DNA of 48,714 nucleotides from Streptococcus sp. HSISM1 (GTDB lineage Bacteria; Bacillota; Bacilli; Lactobacillales; Streptococcaceae): NCBI RefSeq assembly GCF_000448565.1, contig NZ_CM002128.1, positions 1,277,307 to 1,326,020 of the forward strand, read 5' to 3'. Shown piece by piece: positions 43,986 to 48,714 of this stretch (position 1 is its first letter; each line of letters starts with the position of its first letter). The notes under the pieces were generated by a model. It saw only the letters and a program-made list of their open reading frames with translations, ran no database searches and was not told where the DNA came from. The position numbers and the translations under genes were made by a program.

Positions 43986-44094
43986 AGAATACTCCATTTT
44001 CTAATGTAGAACACTTCTCCAAAAAGGAGAACGCAGAACAGTTGATTGCTGAAATCAGCTCTTCCATTTTACTATTTTTTCGGTCTTACTTCAA
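43986..44094 (-). promoter_or_regulatory. 5'-nucleotidase promoter and leader
   Basis: TTGAAG (44089-44094), 17 bp, TAAAAT (44066-44071). The roughly 75-base leader holds TTCTCC-TTTTT-GGAGAA and GCTGA-TT-TCAGC hairpins. The stretch 44095-44193, up to repeat A4, shows nothing else definite. Confidence 0.7.
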
Positions 44095-44193
44095 TATTTT
44101 CCTAGAAACTCTTACATTTTTCTTAGAAAACGCTTGATTTCCGAACATCTATTCTCATCCTCTTCCTTTTGTTACTTGCTGTTCATCACAAAA

Positions 44194-44368
44194 GAGGCTG
44201 GGACAAGAGTCCTAGCCTCTCAATTATTTTTGGATTGTCGAGCAAGACGCAGTGGTTGAGTGGGCTCTACTACGCTGATTTCATCAGCTTTTACAGCCCT
44301 ACTCAACTGTGCGGAGGTGGGACGACGAAATCGAATTCTAACGAATTACCGATTTCTGTCCCACTCTC
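44194..44368 (+). repeat. 175-bp intergenic repeat, copy A4
   Basis: Same element as at 12068, with its right end six bases from the phosphoketolase stop codon. On the minus strand the GAGGCT hairpin forms near its left end. Confidence 0.9.
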
Positions 44369-44373
44369 TTTTC

Positions 44374-46758
44374 TTATTTATTCACGTTTTCCCATTTCCA
44401 GTTTTGAACTTCTGGAATGTCGTCTCCGTTTTCACGGATGTAGTCATGGTGGAAGGCGATTGTTTCATTCATCTTCGCTGCAAATGCGCTTGCTGCATCT
44501 CCAAGAGCTGCATTAGCTGCATCTTGTGCCAAGTGGAAGCGATCCAACTCAGACATCACACGCATATCAAATGGTGTGGTGATATCCCCGTTTTCACGGT
44601 AACCATGTACACGAAGGTTATGGTTGTGACGGTTGAAGAAGATATCACGGATCATGCCTTCGTAACCATGGAAGGCAAAGATGACTGGTTTATCAGTTGT
44701 GAAGACTTTGTCAAATTCTTCATCTGAAAGTCCACGAGCATCAACGGATGGGTGACGCAATTTCAAGATGTCAATAACGTTGACAAAGCGGATCTTCAAT
44801 TCTGGGAAGGCTTTGTGTAAGATTGTAATAGCTGCAAGAGCTTCAAGGTTTGGCTCTGTACCTGCAGCGGCAATGACAAGATCTGGCTCTTCATCTGCTG
44901 AAACAGTTGATGCCCAATCGATCACCTTGTAGCCTTCACGAACCAATTCTTCTGCTTCAGCTGCTGAGTAGAATTGAGGACGTGGGTGTTTAGAAGAAAC
45001 GATCAAGTTGATCATATCTTCTGCCTTGAAGGCTTCATCCATCACCGCAAGCAAGCTATTGGTATCTGCTGGCAAGTACTCACGGATATATTCAGGAGTT
45101 TTCTCAGCCAAGTGAGTCAAGATACCTGGATCTTGGTGAGTATAACCATTATGGTCTTGTTGGAAGACCGTTGAAGTTGCAATCAAGTTCAAGGCTGGGT
45201 AGTTTTTACGCCATGTTGTATGGGTCTTAGACTTACGCAACCATTTGAAGTGTTGAGTGATCATAGAATCCACAACACGAAGGAAGGATTCGTAAGAGGC
45301 GAAGAATCCATGACGACCTGTCAAGACATATCCTTCAAGCATACCTTCTGCTTGGTGCTCTGACAATTGAGAGTCAATGACACGACCAGCAGGGCTCAAG
45401 GCTTCATCGTAGTCTGGTTTCATACGTCCTAACCATTGACGGCTTGTACGAGTGAAGACTTCTTGAAGACGGTTTGATTTGGTTTCGTCTGGACCAAAGA
45501 TACGGAAGTTATCTGGGTTTGCATCTACTAAGTCTGCCGCATACTTACCAAATTCGATCATGTCTTGAGCCATGATTTCACCTGGTGTGTTGAATTGAAG
45601 GGCATGTTTCTTCCAATCAGCTGTGTTCATTGGTTTGATCACACCAGCATTTGTGATTGGGTTCATCGCCATGCGACGGTCACCTTTTGGTGCAATTTCA
45701 GCAATTTCCGGAACTAGTTTTCCAGTTTCGTCGAACAATTCAGCTGGACGGTAAGATTCCAACCATGAAAGAAGGGCATCGACATGCTCCATGTGGTGAG
45801 CATCTACTGGGATTGGAACTTGGTGCGCACGGAATCCACCCTCGATTGGTGTTCCTTCCCATGCTTTTGGACCAGTCCAACCTTTAGGAATACGAGCAAT
45901 CAAGACAGGGTAAACTGGTTGAGTTGCTTCTTCAGCAGAACCTTTACGAGCTTCTGCTTGGACTTTCTTGATTTCTTCAATTGCTTCATCCAATTTTTCA
46001 GCGAACAAAGCGTGTGCAGCTTCGTGGTCTTCTGAAATTGCAGTGACATTCGCAAAGATTGGTTTCCAACCAAGACCTTCAAAGAAGAGGGCCAATTCTT
46101 CGTCTGTTTTGCGTTCGAAGATGGTTGGGTTGTGGATCTTCCCTCCGTTGAGGTAGAAGATTGGAAGGATAGCCCCATCATTGACTGGGTTCAAGAAGGT
46201 ATTTGACAACCATCCTGCCATCAATGGACCTGTTTCACCTTCACCATCACCGATAACTGTGGCAGCAATCACATCTGGATTATCCAATACAGCACCTGCA
46301 GCGTGAGAAAGGGCATAACCAAGTTCTCCACCTTCGTGGATAGATCCTGGTGTTTCAGGCGCCGCGTGAGAAGCGATTCCTCCTGGGAATGAGAAGATCT
46401 TACACAAGTGTTTGAAACCTTCTTCATTTTGAGGGATGTTTGGATTCAATTCAGTATAAGAACCATCTAAGTATGAGTTTGATACCATTACTTGTCCACC
46501 GTGACCTGGTCCTTCAATGTAGAACATATCCAAGTCGTATTTGTTGATGGCACGGTTCAAGTGAGCATAGATAAAGTTTTGCCCTGGTACAGTTCCCCAG
46601 TGTCCGATTGGGTGAGCTTTCAAGTCATTTTCAACGACTTCGCGCTTCAACAATGGGTTATCTTTCAAGTACATTTGAGCAGCTGAAATGTAGTTGGCTG
46701 CACGCCACCAAGCGTCTACTTTATCCAAGTAAGCTTTGCTGTTATAATCGACAGTCAT
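44374..46758 (-). CDS. xfp: Phosphoketolase (xylulose-5-phosphate/fructose-6-phosphate)
   Basis: The 794-residue thiamine-diphosphate enzyme splits xylulose 5-phosphate (and probably fructose 6-phosphate) with phosphate into acetyl phosphate and a triose or tetrose phosphate. Visible motifs are [21 protein letters not shown] (N-terminal His), [37 protein letters not shown] and the ThDP/Mg site [16 protein letters not shown] near residue 175. The middle holds [11 protein letters not shown]. Length is normal. In streptococci, acetyl phosphate from this route feeds acetate kinase; pyruvate oxidase is the other source. The start has GGAG. It follows hutI with a separate promoter and a structured leader. 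Confidence 0.96.
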   Translation of the reverse strand: MTVDYNSKAYLDKVDAWWRAANYISAAQMYLKDNPLLKREVVENDLKAHPIGHWGTVPGQNFIYAHLNRAINKYDLDMFYIEGPGHGGQVMVSNSYLDGSYTELNPNIPQNEEGFKHLCKIFSFPGGIASHAAPETPGSIHEGGELGYALSHAAGAVLDNPDVIAATVIGDGEGETGPLMAGWLSNTFLNPVNDGAILPIFYLNGGKIHNPTIFERKTDEELALFFEGLGWKPIFANVTAISEDHEAAHALFAEKLDEAIEEIKKVQAEARKGSAEEATQPVYPVLIARIPKGWTGPKAWEGTPIEGGFRAHQVPIPVDAHHMEHVDALLSWLESYRPAELFDETGKLVPEIAEIAPKGDRRMAMNPITNAGVIKPMNTADWKKHALQFNTPGEIMAQDMIEFGKYAADLVDANPDNFRIFGPDETKSNRLQEVFTRTSRQWLGRMKPDYDEALSPAGRVIDSQLSEHQAEGMLEGYVLTGRHGFFASYESFLRVVDSMITQHFKWLRKSKTHTTWRKNYPALNLIATSTVFQQDHNGYTHQDPGILTHLAEKTPEYIREYLPADTNSLLAVMDEAFKAEDMINLIVSSKHPRPQFYSAAEAEELVREGYKVIDWASTVSADEEPDLVIAAAGTEPNLEALAAITILHKAFPELKIRFVNVIDILKLRHPSVDARGLSDEEFDKVFTTDKPVIFAFHGYEGMIRDIFFNRHNHNLRVHGYRENGDITTPFDMRVMSELDRFHLAQDAANAALGDAASAFAAKMNETIAFHHDYIRENGDDIPEVQNWKWENVNK

Positions 46759-46908
46759 CTTGTCTCCTCACAATTTCTAGACAGGTCTGTTGGACAACCT
46801 GTACGTTTGATGAATAATTTAAACAATCTGTTTTCCAGTCAAACAGATGATATTGAAGAAAATATTCAATATTACTTCTATTCTATCAAGAATTTCCCTT
46901 TTTGTACA
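46759..46908 (-). promoter_or_regulatory. Phosphoketolase promoter and hairpin-rich leader
   Basis: TGTACA (46903-46908), 17 bp, TAGAAT (46880-46885) with an extended TGA. The leader of about 115 bases can form three hairpins: ATATTGAA/TTCAATAT (46850-46872, at the very 5' end), ATCTGTTT/AAACAGAT (46826-46848) and ACAGGT/ACCTGT (46781-46802). Confidence 0.6.
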
Positions 46909-46991
46909 TTAGAAAGTAAGAAAAATATTCTTTGAACATCAAATTTTAATTTTCTACTAAAGTGGTCCTATTCCCTACAGGGATAGGTTTT

Positions 46992-47030
46992 AAAAAGGAC
47001 TTTGCTGATTTTTACAAACGAGCAAAGTCC
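46992..47030 (-). terminator. hutI terminator
   Basis: GGACTTTGCT pairs with AGCAAAGTCC and is followed on the minus strand by TTTTT. Confidence 0.9.
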
Positions 47031-47048
47031 CAAATGAAATGGAGTCGG

Positions 47049-48296
47049 TTAAATGACTTTTTGACCTTTCTTGTAGACATCTGTCACGAGATTTGTCGCA
47101 AAGAAATAGAAGAGATAATCTAGATTAGGTGCATCAAAGATGGTAATGTCAGCCTGTTTGCCAACATCGAAAGAGCCGATTGTTTTAGCACGATCTACTG
47201 AATAGGCTGCATTGATGGTCACTGCATTGAGAATTTCTACTGGAGTTAGGCGCATCATGAAGCAACCCAGATGCATGGCAAACTGAAGATTGGCTGTTGG
47301 ACAAGACCCTGGGTTGCTGTCCGTTGTTAGGGTAATGGCCATCCCAGCGTCCAACATCTTACGAGCCGGTGCATAGGTATCTTCCATGAGGCTGAAGGTT
47401 GTAGCAGGCAATAGATTGCCGATCACTTTTGCTGCAGCTAATTTTTGAATGCCTTCATCCGTAATCACCATCAAGTGTTCTGCGCTAGTAGATTCCAATT
47501 CAGCCGCCACATCAACACCACCAATGGATTCGATTTCATCGGCATGGATCCGCAGCTTGAAGCCCATCTCCTTAGCTTTTGAAAGAAGATAGCGAGATTC
47601 ATCTGCTGTAAAGACACCTTTTTCACAGAAGATATCACAGAACTCAGCTAGCTTTTCTTCCTTCACTTTGGGAAGCATTTGCTCCACAATGAGATCTAAA
47701 TATTCTTGGGAACGGCCCTTGTATTCTGTGGGAATCGCATGGGCTGCCATAAAGGTCGAAACCAGATCAATTTCATGGTCCCGATCCAGTGCAGCCACAA
47801 CATCCAACTGGCGTTTTTCAGTTTCCCAATCCAAACCATAGCCACTCTTGGCTTCGACAGTAGTCACCCCATGACGCAACATGTAATCCAACAGTCGTTT
47901 GGACTTGTCATAGAGATTTTCAAAAGAAGCTTCCCGTGTCGCCCGAACCGTGCTCAGAATTCCACCGCCTTGAGCGAGGATGTCTAAGTAAGAAACACCC
48001 GCTAACTTTTTCGCAAATTCATGTTCACGACTGCCTCCATAGACCAAGTGAGTGTGGCAGTCAATTAAACCAGGAGTCGCAACTTTTCCTTCACAGGATT
48101 TGACTTCCGTATGGTCATCGATCAGTTCTGGATCTGGTTGACCTGTCCCAACTGCAAGAATCTTTCCATCTTTAATGGCGATATAAGCATCGGAAAGAAT
48201 TGTTGCCTCTGCCATCTCCTTGCCATAGAGAGGATGGCCTAGATCATTCGGACAAAACAATTGGTTAAAGTGGGTTAATAGGATATCAGCAGACAT
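47049..48296 (-). CDS. hutI: Imidazolonepropionase
   Basis: HutI hydrolyses imidazolone-5-propionate to N-formimino-L-glutamate, the third step of histidine degradation. The 415-residue amidohydrolase has metal-binding [16 protein letters not shown] near residue 75, [16 protein letters not shown] near 140, AAHAIP near 180, RIHADEIES near 245 and [20 protein letters not shown] near 320. I chose the ATG at 48296 (AAGGA nine bases upstream) over one three codons earlier, which leaves no space. It diverges from hutU, and its promoter lies at 48330-48358. Confidence 0.95.
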   Translation of the reverse strand: MSADILLTHFNQLFCPNDLGHPLYGKEMAEATILSDAYIAIKDGKILAVGTGQPDPELIDDHTEVKSCEGKVATPGLIDCHTHLVYGGSREHEFAKKLAGVSYLDILAQGGGILSTVRATREASFENLYDKSKRLLDYMLRHGVTTVEAKSGYGLDWETEKRQLDVVAALDRDHEIDLVSTFMAAHAIPTEYKGRSQEYLDLIVEQMLPKVKEEKLAEFCDIFCEKGVFTADESRYLLSKAKEMGFKLRIHADEIESIGGVDVAAELESTSAEHLMVITDEGIQKLAAAKVIGNLLPATTFSLMEDTYAPARKMLDAGMAITLTTDSNPGSCPTANLQFAMHLGCFMMRLTPVEILNAVTINAAYSVDRAKTIGSFDVGKQADITIFDAPNLDYLFYFFATNLVTDVYKKGQKVI

Positions 48297-48493
48297 ATGA
48301 AACATTCCTTTCTATTTCCATTGTTATTCATTTTACAATTCTACAGGAAAAGCGTCAAAAAAAAGTCAAAAAGTTTTTCCCTCATTTTTTTTGCTTTATT
48401 AAAAATTATATTTTTTTTGACTCTTTATTGACGTTTCTTCGATACAATAAAGAAAATATAAATTCACAGTCCAACTATAAGGAGGGTTCTGCT
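48297..48493. promoter_or_regulatory. hutI-hutU divergent control region
   Basis: The hutI promoter is TTGACG (48353-48358), 17 bp, TAAAAT (48330-48335). A 19-bp inverted repeat, CGTCAAAAAAAAGTCAAAA (48353-48371) against 48415-48433, differs at two positions. The hutU ribosome binding site AAGGAGG is at 48479-48485. The hutU promoter is unclear: TACAAT at 48443-48448 lacks a -35 at the right distance. Confidence 0.6.
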
Positions 48494-48714
48494 ATGTCAT
48501 TTATAGACGAGAAAGAAATTGCAGCTGCTATGTCTGTCAAACTTGACTTTGATGTCCTACCTGAAAAGGCAACTTTTCAAGAAGGCATCCGTCGTGCACC
48601 TGATAGAGGCTTCCGCTTAACGCAAGCTCAGACTGAAATTGCCCTTAAAAATGCTTTGCGTTACATTCCTAAAAAGTTCCACCAAGAGTTGATCCCAGAA
48701 TTTCTGGAAGAACT
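48494..48714 (+). CDS. hutU: Urocanate hydratase, N-terminal part (runs off the window)
   Basis: The visible 73 residues (IPKKFHQELIPEFLEEL and FQEGIRRAPDRGFRL) match the N-terminus of the bacterial urocanate hydratase. This NAD-using enzyme converts urocanate to imidazolonepropionate, the substrate of HutI. The start has AAGGAGG nine bases upstream. The gene is truncated by the window edge; the remaining catalytic part is not visible. Divergent placement beside hutI supports the call. Confidence 0.85.
   Translation, partial: MSFIDEKEIAAAMSVKLDFDVLPEKATFQEGIRRAPDRGFRLTQAQTEIALKNALRYIPKKFHQELIPEFLEE

Noticed and set aside
1-48714. CRISPR arrays, prophage genes, transposases, tRNA or rRNA
   Set aside because: I looked for regularly spaced repeats, tRNA-like cloverleaf arms, conserved rRNA segments and transposase or integrase motifs and found none. 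The repeats present are dispersed elements.

Overview
The window is chromosomal DNA from a viridans-type Streptococcus. The evidence is the gene order recG-alr-acpS-DAHP synthase-secA and efp-Asp23-nusB, the uvrA-M24 peptidase pair beside corA, the rpsF-ssb-rpsR operon, a scrK/scrA-scrB-scrR sucrose locus, an LPKTG-anchored 5'-nucleotidase, a phosphoketolase and a BOX-type repeat. The hut (histidine degradation) genes at the right end point to the sanguinis/parasanguinis side of the genus rather than to S. pneumoniae. This is inference from gene content; no search was run. Nearly everything is core genome. I see no phage, insertion sequence, CRISPR array, rRNA or tRNA.

Layout, left to right. 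1-7.3 kb: a HAD phosphatase fused to a MazG-like domain, L-asparaginase, then recG, alr, acpS and DAHP synthase on the minus strand. 7.3-14.2 kb: secA, a KimA-type potassium importer with a structured leader, a TipA-like MerR regulator with a BOX element in its leader, and manA. 14.2-17 kb: queG, a GNAT and a PAP2 phosphatase. 17.2-21.3 kb: a MarR-controlled heterodimeric ABC exporter. 21.4-27.8 kb: a peptide deformylase and the sucrose regulon. 27.8-29.3 kb: nusB, Asp23, efp. 29.4-31.5 kb: a TIM44-like/SPFH membrane module. 31.6-37.3 kb: uvrA with an Xaa-Pro peptidase, and CorA with a DUF1129 protein. 37.3-39.3 kb: a GNAT, five tandem terminators, and rpsF-ssb-rpsR. 39.4-41.8 kb: a GT2-GtrA / phosphodiester glycosidase / membrane protein operon. 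41.9-46.8 kb: cell-wall 5'-nucleotidase and phosphoketolase. 46.9 kb to the end: divergent hutI and hutU.

What the genes do not explain is mostly in the intergenic DNA. Four near-identical copies of one 175-bp element sit at the 3' ends of genes, each carrying its own terminator-like hairpin. A second repeat, with two copies, folds into a long hairpin whose arms differ in sequence between copies but keep their pairing, around an invariant internal loop; this is a candidate structured RNA or a hairpin-type mobile repeat. Five terminators follow rpsR in tandem. Three membrane or exported-protein genes (ABC exporter second subunit, small membrane protein, 5'-nucleotidase) each look one A short in a short poly-A tract close to their start codon. 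Each would be restored to frame by a single added A, which suggests either sequencing undercalls or slippage-type variation.

Regulation can be read at several loci: a 19-bp-spacer MerR promoter, three 16-bp MarR operators placed 20 and 50 bp apart, LacI-type operators in the scrA-scrB gap, a hairpin-rich phosphoketolase leader and a 19-bp inverted repeat between hutI and hutU.
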